DNA of 64,000 nucleotides from an uncultured Prevotella sp. (GTDB lineage Bacteria; Bacteroidota; Bacteroidia; Bacteroidales; Bacteroidaceae): contig NZ_CAMJFM010000011.1 in NCBI RefSeq assembly GCF_946404925.1, positions 1-64,000 of the forward strand. The letters run 5' to 3'. Position 1 is the first letter of the stretch; every line of letters starts with the position of its first letter. The notes under the pieces were generated by a model. It saw only the letters and a program-made list of their open reading frames with translations. It was not told where the DNA came from and did not search any database. The position numbers and the translations under genes are program-made. This document shows positions 17,285 to 26,570 of the stretch, one piece after another.

Positions 17285-19141
17285 TTAGAAGTTTCCGCCA
17301 TAGATCAGGCCATAGTAACGGTCGCTCTTATCAAACGAGCTATTGATGTTCGGATCGCGCTTAGGTTGCCAGGTACGTACCTTGATACAGGGTTGGTCGA
17401 TATCATTAAGGTCGACCATCAAGAACAGGTATCCTGTATCAGAATAGGTTGAGCTATAGTAATCCTGATGAATCTGGATACCGTATGTATCGGCACCTAC
17501 ACCCATTTTCTTGACATCGTTATCGGTAAAGCGGATGTTGATGAACTGGTTACTCTTAAAGCTACGTTCCACATTCTTGATATACTCCTGCTTGCTAAGG
17601 CGGGTGTGCTTAACCATCTCGTTGTCGAGATACTTATCGTTCTCAGCAGTTTTCTGGGCCTTCTTGATGACGTGACCTACGATAATGATAGCGTCGTCAT
17701 CAAAAATGCTCTTGATATAATCAGCACGTTTCAGCGCGAAAGCTGTCTTGTAGTTTTCGAGGAAGGTAGCAATCACCATACGAATACTATCGGTCCATCC
17801 TGCAGCCTCGCGATTAAAGATATCATCGCGTGCAGCCTTGTCGAGACCGAATGCGATAGACTCTATCTTTCTATCAGCATCGAAGGTAAAGGTGACGTCC
17901 TCAACGAATGAGCGGTTATTGTTCTTGAAGGCAAACTTCATAGGAACACTTCGACAGATGATGCGATCGCCCAACTGATAGAAGTTCAGACTCGGGTTAC
18001 CAAGAATAGATGCTGTACCATAGTTGATAAGACGGGTGAACATATCGAAGCCATCCTCGGTAAAGTAGTCGCGTACAGAGTCGTACTTCTTAGCCTTGAT
18101 AGCATTGATGATATTGCCAACAGTCTGTGCCAAAACGGCCGATGCGTCCTCTTGAACAGCGGTAGCATGTCCGGCCACACTCATCGCCTGAACGGTCTCC
18201 TGGAATTTCTCCTGAGTAGCCTTCATCTCCTTCTTCTTAGGACCATTGATAACTACAGTAGCCTTGGGGAATGGAGTTGGGTTGAACACCTCGGATACCA
18301 TCTCAAGCTCACGGTCCTGCCGCATCTGTCCGGCAAACTCGTACTCATACTTGAGCTGAAGTTTATCAGTTGGCGTTCCTGGGTGTAGTTCAATCTCCGA
18401 CAGACCATCCTTGGCCGAGTTCACAAAACTATAGTTCATACCGTCCATAAAGCGGAAGTCGAGACTTGTAACAGGCTTGCCCTTATAGTTAATAAACAGA
18501 TCGATAACATTCTCCTCCACCTTGGCAATCTCGGTCTTGATATTAGCAAGGATACCATTAATCTGTTCTGGAATCCATACAGTCAGTGTCTGCTTGATGC
18601 CATCCTGTTCGATCTTTACTGCATTGGGGTGCTGCAAGCTCTTTAGCAAACAGAGACCCCAATAATAGTTACGCAGGGCATCATCTATACGTCCCTCGCG
18701 CTCTGCATTCTGAGCAGTATATACATAGCTCAATATACGATCCTCGCGCTCCTGGAACACCTTCTCAAGTTCGTCTTTGTGGATATAGCGTACCACGTAT
18801 GCCTCTGGCTCGTGCGAAATCCACAAACTCTTAGTATTGTTCAGACTACCTGCCGAGTAAGTACGTACCACAGCTTCCATTGCAGTCTTCGAGTCAACCT
18901 TATCGCCATCAGCTATCTGCTGCATGTCGAGGTTTGTCTCACTCTGAACAGTCACCGAAATCTTACTGATCAGATCGTTTAATGCGCTTTGGTTAGCTTT
19001 AGAATCTGTATTGCTACGACCCTCACCAATGATGTAATTGTCGTCGGCCTGAATCTTGGCCAACTGCTCCAAAGGAGACTGGGCCATTGCCAACATTGGC
19101 AACAGAATCAGACAGAAAAAACCTATCACCCTCTTTTTCAT
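17285..19141 (-). CDS. LPP20-like exported protein, function unknown
   Basis: The 618-aa product has a signal peptide (MKKRVIGFFCLILLPMLAMA) without a lipobox. Its first half resembles the LPP20 family (YIIGEGRSNTDSKANQSAL...LISKISVTVQSE), followed by a beta-rich region and repeated stretches describing small alpha/beta domains (VRDYFTEDGFDMFTRLI, FALKRADYIKSIFDDDAII) that resemble NTF2-like folds. I chose ATG at 19141 because the longer frame crosses the promoter. It is the first gene of a two-gene operon with GH2. The role could be envelope assembly or binding; I cannot tell. Confidence 0.6.
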   Translation of the reverse strand: MKKRVIGFFCLILLPMLAMAQSPLEQLAKIQADDNYIIGEGRSNTDSKANQSALNDLISKISVTVQSETNLDMQQIADGDKVDSKTAMEAVVRTYSAGSLNNTKSLWISHEPEAYVVRYIHKDELEKVFQEREDRILSYVYTAQNAEREGRIDDALRNYYWGLCLLKSLQHPNAVKIEQDGIKQTLTVWIPEQINGILANIKTEIAKVEENVIDLFINYKGKPVTSLDFRFMDGMNYSFVNSAKDGLSEIELHPGTPTDKLQLKYEYEFAGQMRQDRELEMVSEVFNPTPFPKATVVINGPKKKEMKATQEKFQETVQAMSVAGHATAVQEDASAVLAQTVGNIINAIKAKKYDSVRDYFTEDGFDMFTRLINYGTASILGNPSLNFYQLGDRIICRSVPMKFAFKNNNRSFVEDVTFTFDADRKIESIAFGLDKAARDDIFNREAAGWTDSIRMVIATFLENYKTAFALKRADYIKSIFDDDAIIIVGHVIKKAQKTAENDKYLDNEMVKHTRLSKQEYIKNVERSFKSNQFINIRFTDNDVKKMGVGADTYGIQIHQDYYSSTYSDTGYLFLMVDLNDIDQPCIKVRTWQPKRDPNINSSFDKSDRYYGLIYGGNF

Positions 19142-19179
19142 ATTACTATAGTTTTTTGTTTCTATGATACCTATGGGTG

Positions 19180-19187
19180 CAAAGTTA
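19180..19187 (-). promoter_or_regulatory. -7 box of the LPP20-GH2 operon
   Basis: TAACTTTG on the minus strand, 38 bp before the start codon. Confidence 0.55.
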
Positions 19188-19209
19188 ACAAAAATTTTGG
19201 AATATAATG

Positions 19210-19260
19210 CATTATAGACCAAAAATTTTCGTATAAAACGCAAAATTTTGGTCTATAATG
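19210..19260. promoter_or_regulatory. Long inverted repeat upstream of the LPP20-GH2 operon
   Basis: CATTATAGACCAAAAATTTT (19210-19229) pairs with AAAATTTTGGTCTATAATG (19242-19260) with a single bulged A. The loop is 12 bp. It lies between the GH31 stop and the next promoter, so it could be a terminator (no T-run is present) or a protein-binding site. A third AAAATTTTGG-like piece lies at 19191-19200. Confidence 0.6.
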
Positions 19261-19291
19261 GTTTAAGAGTGTTAAGACAACACAGGGTTTG

Positions 19292-22200
19292 CTATAGTTT
19301 TACGCTTATAGCCTTGCCGGTGTAAGTCACCATCTTGCCCTCGGGGGTATCGAGGTTAAGAGCCTTGGGGGCATCCTTGGTGATGAGAACCACATTGAAT
19401 CTACGGTTCTTCAGCATGCCATTGAACTGGCCCTTGCGAGCGCCGAAGGTAACGGTTTTGTTGGCATCATCGTAGGTAATATCGATGGTGGCGTACTTGC
19501 CCTTCTCGTAGTTATAGTTGGTACCCTCGTCCTCGTAGAGCTGGAACTGACCATCCTTACCGGCATAGATATAGAGGTTGATGAGCTCGGCGGGTTTCTC
19601 GTCGCTCCACTCCATCTCAGGACCAAATGGGATGATAGCTCCCTCGCGCACGAATACTGGAATCTGCTCGTAAGGTGCATCAACCACAAGCCTACGGCTT
19701 GAGAGGTGAGAGGTGAGAGGTGAGAGGTGAGAGATATCTTCAGCCTCAATGACTTTCTCACCAGAGTAAAGGTTGTACCAACCACACTGGGCGGGGAAGT
19801 AAACACTGCGGTTGCGAGCCTTGTAATAGCCTACAGGACAAGCCATTAAAGCAGGACCAAGCATCCACTGATTGCCGATGTTCTCTACCTCCTTATCGCC
19901 ATTAAAGTCCATCACCAGCGCGCGCATCAAGGTGTAATCCTTGAAATGTGCCCAACCGGCCAATGAATAGAGGTATGGCATCAGACGATAACGCAGCTTG
20001 TCGTAGTAAACAAACGACTTATATGCAGGATGGTTATCGGGGGCGATGTTCCAGATCTCGCGCAGAGGCCACTGACCATGACTACGGAACAACGGAATAA
20101 ACGTTCCAAACTGATTCCAACGGGTCTGCAACTCGCGCCACTCCTTCAGGTCCTCGTTCTCCTGACCCGTACGATCGAACAGCTGCTGGGCGGCCACATA
20201 GCGGTTCTCAACACAGAATCCACCCTGGTCCATACCCCAGAATGGGATACCAGAAATAGAATAGTTGAGTCCGGCAGTCATCTGGGCGCGCATATCCTCC
20301 CAACGAGTGCCGATATCACCACTCCAAGTGGCTGTAGAGTATCGCTGCTCGCCAGCAAATCCACTACGTGTCAACAGGAACACACGAGGCTCGTTGAGTT
20401 TGCCTTTCCAAACCGAGCGCTGGCCATTGTAGATGGCATCGGCATTCACGGTGCTATAGGCATTGAAGTACTCGGTTGATGTACCTAAGGCAGTAGGACC
20501 GCTCAAGGCCTTGCGATACCACATTGGTGTGCAATCGCGCACATTGGGCTCCGAGGCATCCATCCACCAAGCGTCGACACCAAACTTATACCTAGTATAA
20601 AGTTTTTCGTCCATCTGGCGCCAGAACATCTTGCGGGCACCGGCATCATAGGCATCGTAGAAACCATTCTTATAGCCGGGGCCTACCCAGTCGTGTATAT
20701 CATCGGTTGGGCTCTGTATGTACATCCAGCCCTTAGCATCAAGTTCCTTGTAATTATCGGTATTGCAATAGAACTTAGGCCATACGGAGATCATGAACCT
20801 TCCGTGCATGGCGTGAACCGAGTCGAGCATAGCCTGAGGATTGGGGAAGCGCGAAGCCTCGAACTCATGACTACCCCACTGATTCTCGGGCCAGTAGTTC
20901 CAGTCCTGTACGATATTGTCGATAGGAATATGGCGCTTGCGGAACTCAGCCAGCGTCTCTTCGATCTCGGCTGAGGTCTTGTAACGCTCGCGACTCTGCC
21001 AGAAGCCGAGCACCCATTTGGGATAGAGACTTGCCTTACCGGTCAGAGTGCGATAGCCGGAAATGACCTGATCCAGATTCTCGCCGGCGATGAAGTAATA
21101 GTCCATATCCTTGGCCATCTCGCTCCATACGCTCAGCTTGCCGCGCTCCTCAGCACTACGAGGTGCCGAAACACGCAGTCCGCAATAAGCCTCGCCACCA
21201 TCGGGGCGCCACTCTATGCGAAGCTGCACACGCTTGCCCTTCTGCAAATCGGTAGAGAACTTATAGGTGTTGGGGTTCCAGGCTGTGCGCCAACGCTCGG
21301 GCACAACTTCCTTACCATTGATATATACCTTCACGTAGCCCGAATAGTAAAGCACAAATTGATACAACTGCGACTTACCCTTGCATTTTCCGCAGCATTC
21401 GGGCTCGATAAAGCCTTCGTAAGTCACGTTGGCGCCCATCAGATTGATTTCTTTGGGGAAGTTCTTGATACCGCCATTATCGGTCTTCAGGGCTATCTCC
21501 GATTTCTCGGGTGTACCATATTCATAATAGATGCTATCTTCATCGCGCACCAGTTTTTTGCCCATACGGTCGATGTATGTGCCGGTAAGATGACCGGCCT
21601 TACCGTTCTTATCGTAAAGCTTAAAAGCACGATTCAACTGCAGATAATCGTCGGGATTACCAAAGCGACAGAAGCTGTAGCTATCCCAAAGCAATCCGTA
21701 GTTCTTGTTGGACAGCACGAATGGGATGCTCACCTTGGTGTTATACTGGAACAGATCCTCGTTCTTGCCCTTCATGTTGAACTCCTCGCTCTGGTGCTGA
21801 CCCAAGCCATAGAAGGACTCGTCCTCGGGACTATCAAATTTCATCTGCCAACTCAGTCCGTGCTTGTGCTCCTCGGGCACCGTATAGCCGGTCTTCATGC
21901 CCAGTTCGCGCTCGGGCACGGTGAAATCCCAAAATTTCTTACCATCCTTGGCCTCTTTCAGCAGCTCTTTGCCATTGGCATCGTAGAATGTAACCTGACC
22001 TGTGGCCATCTGTACCACAGCCGTTACGTTCTTGGCCTTAACGGTTACTTTCTCGTTATCCTTTTCGATGTTAACATTCTTAACCACAGTAGTTTGCGGT
22101 ACTATCATCAGCGATGCGGGTTTCTCGGGCAAGGCATCCTTCGATGTGGCACGAACGCGGATAATGTTATCGTTCATCACCTCGAGCCTGATTACCTTAG

Positions 22201-22312
22201 CCTCTCCCCCATCGGGGCGGATAGTCACATTGTTTCCACTGGTCTGCACATCACCTGCCAACGCTGCGGCAGACACGAAAAGTGCAGATACGATTAGTTT
22301 TAGTTTTCTCAT
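19292..22312 (-). CDS. Exported GH31 alpha-xylosidase-like enzyme with PA14 insert
   Basis: The 1006-aa protein has a signal peptide, an N-terminal beta-sandwich, a PA14-like insert at about residues 300-385 (YQFVLYYSGYVKVYINGKEV...LRIEWRPDGGEAYCGLR), a GH31 barrel and C-terminal beta-domains. D585 in WWMDASEPN is the expected nucleophile. PA14-bearing GH31 enzymes in Bacteroides act as alpha-xylosidases on xyloglucan oligosaccharides, so that substrate is likely but inferred. At about residues 859-872 an AGAGGTG array writes ISHLSPLTSHLS just before the VDAPYEQIPVF strand. It follows the sensor gene by 25 bp. Confidence 0.92.
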   Translation of the reverse strand: MRKLKLIVSALFVSAAALAGDVQTSGNNVTIRPDGGEAKVIRLEVMNDNIIRVRATSKDALPEKPASLMIVPQTTVVKNVNIEKDNEKVTVKAKNVTAVVQMATGQVTFYDANGKELLKEAKDGKKFWDFTVPERELGMKTGYTVPEEHKHGLSWQMKFDSPEDESFYGLGQHQSEEFNMKGKNEDLFQYNTKVSIPFVLSNKNYGLLWDSYSFCRFGNPDDYLQLNRAFKLYDKNGKAGHLTGTYIDRMGKKLVRDEDSIYYEYGTPEKSEIALKTDNGGIKNFPKEINLMGANVTYEGFIEPECCGKCKGKSQLYQFVLYYSGYVKVYINGKEVVPERWRTAWNPNTYKFSTDLQKGKRVQLRIEWRPDGGEAYCGLRVSAPRSAEERGKLSVWSEMAKDMDYYFIAGENLDQVISGYRTLTGKASLYPKWVLGFWQSRERYKTSAEIEETLAEFRKRHIPIDNIVQDWNYWPENQWGSHEFEASRFPNPQAMLDSVHAMHGRFMISVWPKFYCNTDNYKELDAKGWMYIQSPTDDIHDWVGPGYKNGFYDAYDAGARKMFWRQMDEKLYTRYKFGVDAWWMDASEPNVRDCTPMWYRKALSGPTALGTSTEYFNAYSTVNADAIYNGQRSVWKGKLNEPRVFLLTRSGFAGEQRYSTATWSGDIGTRWEDMRAQMTAGLNYSISGIPFWGMDQGGFCVENRYVAAQQLFDRTGQENEDLKEWRELQTRWNQFGTFIPLFRSHGQWPLREIWNIAPDNHPAYKSFVYYDKLRYRLMPYLYSLAGWAHFKDYTLMRALVMDFNGDKEVENIGNQWMLGPALMACPVGYYKARNRSVYFPAQCGWYNLYSGEKVIEAEDISHLSPLTSHLSSRRLVVDAPYEQIPVFVREGAIIPFGPEMEWSDEKPAELINLYIYAGKDGQFQLYEDEGTNYNYEKGKYATIDITYDDANKTVTFGARKGQFNGMLKNRRFNVVLITKDAPKALNLDTPEGKMVTYTGKAISVKL
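19702..19738. repeat. 7-bp array in GH31 with AGAGATATC border
   Basis: Four exact AGAGGTG units (19702-19729) are followed by AGAGATATC. They are in frame and encode DISHLSPLTSHLS. Confidence 0.95.
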
Positions 22313-22337
22313 TGTTAATATTAAAATTGATTAGTAA

Positions 22338-25300
22338 TTACTCATCGTCGTCCATCATTATAGCCTCTTCGGCTTTCGCCTCGTCAACGGGCAGATTGAT
22401 GGTGAAGATTGAACCTCCACTCGGGTTGTTCTCGGCTGTGATATTACCTCCGTGCATCTCAACGATGGCCTTTACGAAGAAGAGGCTCATACCCGAGTCG
22501 TCATCGCTGATCATTGGGTCGAAGATGCTCTCCTCGGCACCCTCAGGTATACCTACACCGTTGTCCGATATACGGATGGTGCCCGATGTTGAGGTCTTAT
22601 CTATAAACACTTTTATTTTACATTCGGTTGGCGAGAACAGGGCGCTGTTGCTCAATATCATCTGTACTGCCTGAGCCATCTGGTCGTGGTCGAACTCAAC
22701 GGTCAGATCGTTGGCCAATGGGAAGAACGAGAACTTGACGTGCTTGCCAAGCGGCGCCTTGAACTGAGCACACTGTTCCTTCATGAAGTGCTGCAGATCG
22801 TGCGGTTTCTTCACCGTCTCTTCTATCGACCAAGCCTCGGCATAAAGCTCCTCGGCCTTAGCCTTCTGAGCATTCTCCTGCTGCTGTTGCAACTCGGCGC
22901 GCATCTCGCTCATCCACTGCTTCTTCATCACCTCCATGCGCAGATAGTCGCGCTCGGTCTTCTCGGCCTGCTGTTTCAGGAACATGCGGCGCCACAGGAA
23001 TACACCAAGAATCACAAGACTCAGGAAGATGACCATGATCCAACGGTTACGCAGCAATGGCGGGGTGACGGTGATGTCGAGTGTGGCCTCGTTCTTACCC
23101 ATCGTTCCGTCCTCGTTCATCATGCGCACATGGAGCACATAGTGACCATGTTTCAGCGACATATAGGTAATGTTAGGATCGTTCTCCTCGGTCTTAATCC
23201 ACTTATCGCTGAAGCCCTCGAGCATATACACAAATCTTGATGTATTGTGCATCTCGCCCTTGTCGGTGGCCAGCTGTATAGTAAACTGATTCTCATAGTA
23301 TCTTAGCACCAGTTCCTTGCTGATGTTCAGGTCTTCGTCCATAATCACACGGCCATCGTATGCCTCGCCGATGCCAAGCTGCTGGCCGAAAAGTTTCAGT
23401 CCGCTGAAGATAGGCGTCTCGGTATTGTCGATGTTGGTTACCAGCTTGGGGTTAATCACATCTACGCCGTTCATACCGCCCACCAGGATCAGTCCGTCCT
23501 GGGTCATGCTTACCGAGCGCTGGTTGTATGGGCCCTGCTGCAGTCCGTCTTTATTACTGAAGCTACGCACGTTGAAAGTCCAGTTGCCCGTCTCGTCCTT
23601 CTTTGGCACCACGTTCGATACACCATGCTCGGTGATGACCCACATGGTGTGCAACTTATCCTCAACGATACCCACCACGCTCGATCCCAGCAAGCCTGAG
23701 TTCATATCGAGCATGTGCTGCTTGTTGGTCTTCATATCTACCACACAGCAACCGGCTGTTGAGCCGTGCCAAACCAACCCGCGACTATCCTCCATCACAC
23801 AGGTGGTGGTGGCCATAGCCGCCGTTTGTCCTTTCAGTGCTGGTATCTTGAAGTTGGCCACCTTGCCGCTAACGGGGTTGATGAGCGAGTAGAACTCTGA
23901 GTGACCTACCATCAGCCAGCCCTTCTTGGTCCAGCTCTCCGATGTCATGAAGTCGGCCGGAAGTACTGAGTTCTGCGAATTGATGGTCTTGAACTTGCCC
24001 GATTTAGGCGTGAACTTCTGCACACCGCTACCTAGCGTGCCCAACCAGATGTCGCCCCATTTATCCTCGGTTACCGACCACACGTTGTTGTTCAGCAACT
24101 GCCCGTTGGTACTAGCCATGGTGTAGTTCTTAACTTGTCCGCCATCTATGTGTATCAAGCCGCCGTTATAGGTTCCAAACCACACCGAACCGTCCTTGGC
24201 GCCATAGCTGGTCACCATAATGTCGGATGCAAATCCGCAGCGAGCCTTGTCATACACTTCGGTCTCGCCCGTCGCGCGTACATATTTAATAATACCTCGG
24301 TTGTCGGTACCAAACCAGAAGTTGCCGTTGGCATCTACAGCGGTAGTGTTCACATCGCCCAGCTCCAGGGTGTTGAATCCCATCAGTTTCTCGATGTATT
24401 GGTTCAAGCCGTTTCTGTAGCAAGCCACCCACATGTTGCCCGTCTTGTCGAGCATCAGTTTCTTCTGGGTATTCTCGCTAATCGAGGTGTTATCAAACTT
24501 GTTGTTCACAAAGTTCTTGGTGTTGCCGTTCTTGGGGTCAATCACGTACACGCCATAGTGGTCGGTAGCCAGCCATATCCATCCGCGCTGGTCCATACAC
24601 ACATCCCACACCTGCATATCGGCGGGCAGCGGGGCCACACCTAGAGTGGCCAGATAGTCGTTCAGACTCTTATACCACACCTTATCCCTCTGGTTGAAGA
24701 TAAACTGGCGGTTGGTGGTCAGTATCCAGTAGTTGCTATGCTTGTCTACATAGCAGTAGTAGGCCTGACTCGATTGTCCGCCGTTGTTCTTCATAAAGTC
24801 GTCTCGCCATATCACTTTGCCCTTGTCGCCATCGATAGCCATGATGTCGCCATCGCTCGATGTAACGAGTAGTTTGTCGTTCCACTCGGCAAAGTTCGAG
24901 AAGTAGTACTCCTTGTTTATCTGGTCGGCCTCGTAGCCGTACTTTATCAGCTTAACGCTCTTCTTTCGTGGGTTGTAGCAGTAAAGTCCCTCGTCGTATG
25001 TCTTCACCCAGAATCGTTTCTGCGAGTCGATATAGAATCGGTCTACGCCGCCCTTGATGCCCCATTTGCTCAGTATGGTTGTCGGGTTTCGCGTCACCTT
25101 CTCGGTCACGGGGTCAAACACGCAGTAGTTCATGCCTTGCTTCAGCCACAGTTTTCCCTCGCCGTCTTCCCATATCTGGTCTACGTAGTTATTTCGCAGG
25201 GTTGTGGTATCGTTGACATCCGAGTAGTACACGCGGAATCGGTAGCCGTCATAACGGTTCAGTCCGTACGAGGTACCAATCCAGATGAATCCGCGCGAGT

Positions 25301-25448
25301 CCTGGAACAGATAGTTAATCTGCGAGTTCGACAAGCCGTCGCGAGCGTCCAGTCTGCGGAATTTCATATCGGGTATCACGCCGGAAGCAGCGCTGGCCGA
25401 AAGACAGGCCAGACAGATTATCGAGGTAAGTAGTTGCTTAATATTCAT
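22338..25448 (-). CDS. Degenerate hybrid two-component-type sensor, no receiver or DNA-binding domain
   Basis: The 1036-aa protein has a signal peptide (MNIKQLLTSIICLACLSASA), two seven-blade propeller sets with typical strings (DSRGFIWIGTSYGLNRYDG, WGDIWLGTLGSGVQKF), a Y_Y_Y domain, a membrane helix at about 803-822 (IMVIFLSLVILGVFLW) and a kinase ATPase domain (RISDNGVGIPEG, GMSLFFVKAIVEMHGG). Normal Bacteroidota hybrids then carry a SHELRTPL histidine box, a receiver and an AraC domain. Here the histidine-box region reads QWMSEMRAELQQQQENAQ with no usable histidine, and the protein ends in acidic residues after the ATPase domain. It lies 14 bp after the lacI-family gene and 25 bp before GH31. 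Confidence 0.88.
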   Translation of the reverse strand: MNIKQLLTSIICLACLSASAASGVIPDMKFRRLDARDGLSNSQINYLFQDSRGFIWIGTSYGLNRYDGYRFRVYYSDVNDTTTLRNNYVDQIWEDGEGKLWLKQGMNYCVFDPVTEKVTRNPTTILSKWGIKGGVDRFYIDSQKRFWVKTYDEGLYCYNPRKKSVKLIKYGYEADQINKEYYFSNFAEWNDKLLVTSSDGDIMAIDGDKGKVIWRDDFMKNNGGQSSQAYYCYVDKHSNYWILTTNRQFIFNQRDKVWYKSLNDYLATLGVAPLPADMQVWDVCMDQRGWIWLATDHYGVYVIDPKNGNTKNFVNNKFDNTSISENTQKKLMLDKTGNMWVACYRNGLNQYIEKLMGFNTLELGDVNTTAVDANGNFWFGTDNRGIIKYVRATGETEVYDKARCGFASDIMVTSYGAKDGSVWFGTYNGGLIHIDGGQVKNYTMASTNGQLLNNNVWSVTEDKWGDIWLGTLGSGVQKFTPKSGKFKTINSQNSVLPADFMTSESWTKKGWLMVGHSEFYSLINPVSGKVANFKIPALKGQTAAMATTTCVMEDSRGLVWHGSTAGCCVVDMKTNKQHMLDMNSGLLGSSVVGIVEDKLHTMWVITEHGVSNVVPKKDETGNWTFNVRSFSNKDGLQQGPYNQRSVSMTQDGLILVGGMNGVDVINPKLVTNIDNTETPIFSGLKLFGQQLGIGEAYDGRVIMDEDLNISKELVLRYYENQFTIQLATDKGEMHNTSRFVYMLEGFSDKWIKTEENDPNITYMSLKHGHYVLHVRMMNEDGTMGKNEATLDITVTPPLLRNRWIMVIFLSLVILGVFLWRRMFLKQQAEKTERDYLRMEVMKKQWMSEMRAELQQQQENAQKAKAEELYAEAWSIEETVKKPHDLQHFMKEQCAQFKAPLGKHVKFSFFPLANDLTVEFDHDQMAQAVQMILSNSALFSPTECKIKVFIDKTSTSGTIRISDNGVGIPEGAEESIFDPMISDDDSGMSLFFVKAIVEMHGGNITAENNPSGGSIFTINLPVDEAKAEEAIMMDDDE

Positions 25449-25462
25449 ATTCTTAGGTATTT

Positions 25463-26482
25463 TTATTTCTTGGCCGATGTTTCGCGTATCACGATTTTCT
25501 GCGGCACTATCTTCCTGTATATCTTGGTGTCGCCGCTGATGTTCTTGAGCAACAGCTGACACGACTGCACGCCCATCTCGTAGCTCTGGTCTTCGATGGC
25601 CGATAGCTTGGGCGTTACATATTTGGCGTGCACATCGTCGGTAAATCCGATAAGTGCCACGTCTTCGGGTATTCGCAGCCCTTCCTGCTTGATGGCGGTA
25701 AAGGCGGCAAATGTGATGATGTCGTTGAATGCCAATATCGCATCGGGGCGGTTCTCCTTGCGCAGCAGTTTGGTAGTAGCCTCCAGCGCCCAGTCAAAGT
25801 CTATCTTCTCGCACACCACCAGTTCGCGGTCTATCTGTATGCGATTCTCACGCAGGGCCTCCAGATAGCCGTGCTTACGGCGCACCACCATGTCCAGATG
25901 GTTAGGTCCGCCGATAAAGGCTATACGCTTGCTACCCGTATCTATCAGGTGCTGGGTGGCTTGCTGGGCGGCCTCGTCGCCATTGGCCATCACGCTCGAG
26001 AACTTGTCGGGCAAGCATGTGCGACCGAAGAATACCATCGGTATGCCCATCTTCCAGATTTCCTCAAAGTGGCTGTAGTCGCGGGTATTCTGCGCCAAGC
26101 AGGCTATGATACCCTCTACGTGCAGACCTATAAAGTTGTCGATGGCTTTCACCTCGGCCTCGCCGTCCTCGTGGGTGTTGGCGCTGATCACCGAGTAGCC
26201 TGACTTGCGGGCCTCGTCTTCGATACCGTCGAGCACGGCGGCATAGTAGTGCGACACCATGTTTGGCATCACCACACCTATCACCTTGGGGGCCTCTTTG
26301 CGCAAGCTCTGGGCAAAGGGGTTAGGCCTGTAGTTCATCTCGCGAGCCAGGGCTTTCACCTTGGCCTGCATCTCCTTGCCTATCTCGGGTGAGTCGCGCA
26401 ATGCACGACTAACAGTGGCTATACTTACGCCCAATACCTCGGCGATATCCTTCAGCGATGTTCTACGTTTCACATTAACCAT
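25463..26482 (-). CDS. LacI-family transcriptional regulator
   Basis: The 339-aa protein has a LacI helix-turn-helix at the N-terminus (TSLKDIAEVLGVSIATVSRAL), a hinge (YRPNPFAQSLR) and a periplasmic-binding-protein-like sensor domain. I chose MVNVKRR at 26482; the longer frame crosses its own promoter. It heads an operon with the degenerate sensor and GH31. A near-palindromic GCAAACGTTTAC lies over its own -33 box, so autoregulation is likely. The inducer is presumably a sugar from the GH31 substrate, which is an inference from position. Confidence 0.9.
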   Translation of the reverse strand: MVNVKRRTSLKDIAEVLGVSIATVSRALRDSPEIGKEMQAKVKALAREMNYRPNPFAQSLRKEAPKVIGVVMPNMVSHYYAAVLDGIEDEARKSGYSVISANTHEDGEAEVKAIDNFIGLHVEGIIACLAQNTRDYSHFEEIWKMGIPMVFFGRTCLPDKFSSVMANGDEAAQQATQHLIDTGSKRIAFIGGPNHLDMVVRRKHGYLEALRENRIQIDRELVVCEKIDFDWALEATTKLLRKENRPDAILAFNDIITFAAFTAIKQEGLRIPEDVALIGFTDDVHAKYVTPKLSAIEDQSYEMGVQSCQLLLKNISGDTKIYRKIVPQKIVIRETSAKK

Positions 26483-26509
26483 ATTCTTCTCCGTAAAAAT
26501 GCGACGTTG

Positions 26510-26540
26510 CAAAGGTACACTTTTTTCTGGAAATTGCAAA
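26510..26540 (-). promoter_or_regulatory. lacI-family gene promoter
   Basis: On the minus strand TTTG (26540-26537), a 19-bp spacer and TACCTTTG (26517-26510) match the consensus exactly. Confidence 0.8.
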
Positions 26541-26547
26541 CGTTTAC
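26536..26547. promoter_or_regulatory. Likely LacI-family operator
   Basis: GCAAACGTTTAC is a palindrome with one mismatch and a perfect AAACGTTT core, typical of LacI/CcpA-type operators. It overlaps the -33 box of the regulator's own promoter and lies about 30 bp before a divergent plus-strand promoter. Confidence 0.65.
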
Positions 26548-26570
26548 GTGTGTTTTTTCACTATAAACCA

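Noticed and set aside
25463-25562. Longer start for the hybrid-type sensor (from 25562)
   Set aside because: The extension overlaps the lacI-type gene end and lacks a signal peptide; MNIKQLL at 25448 gives a proper one.
22338-26482. Complete polysaccharide utilization locus
   Set aside because: Regulators and enzymes are present, but no SusC/SusD pair lies anywhere in the window.
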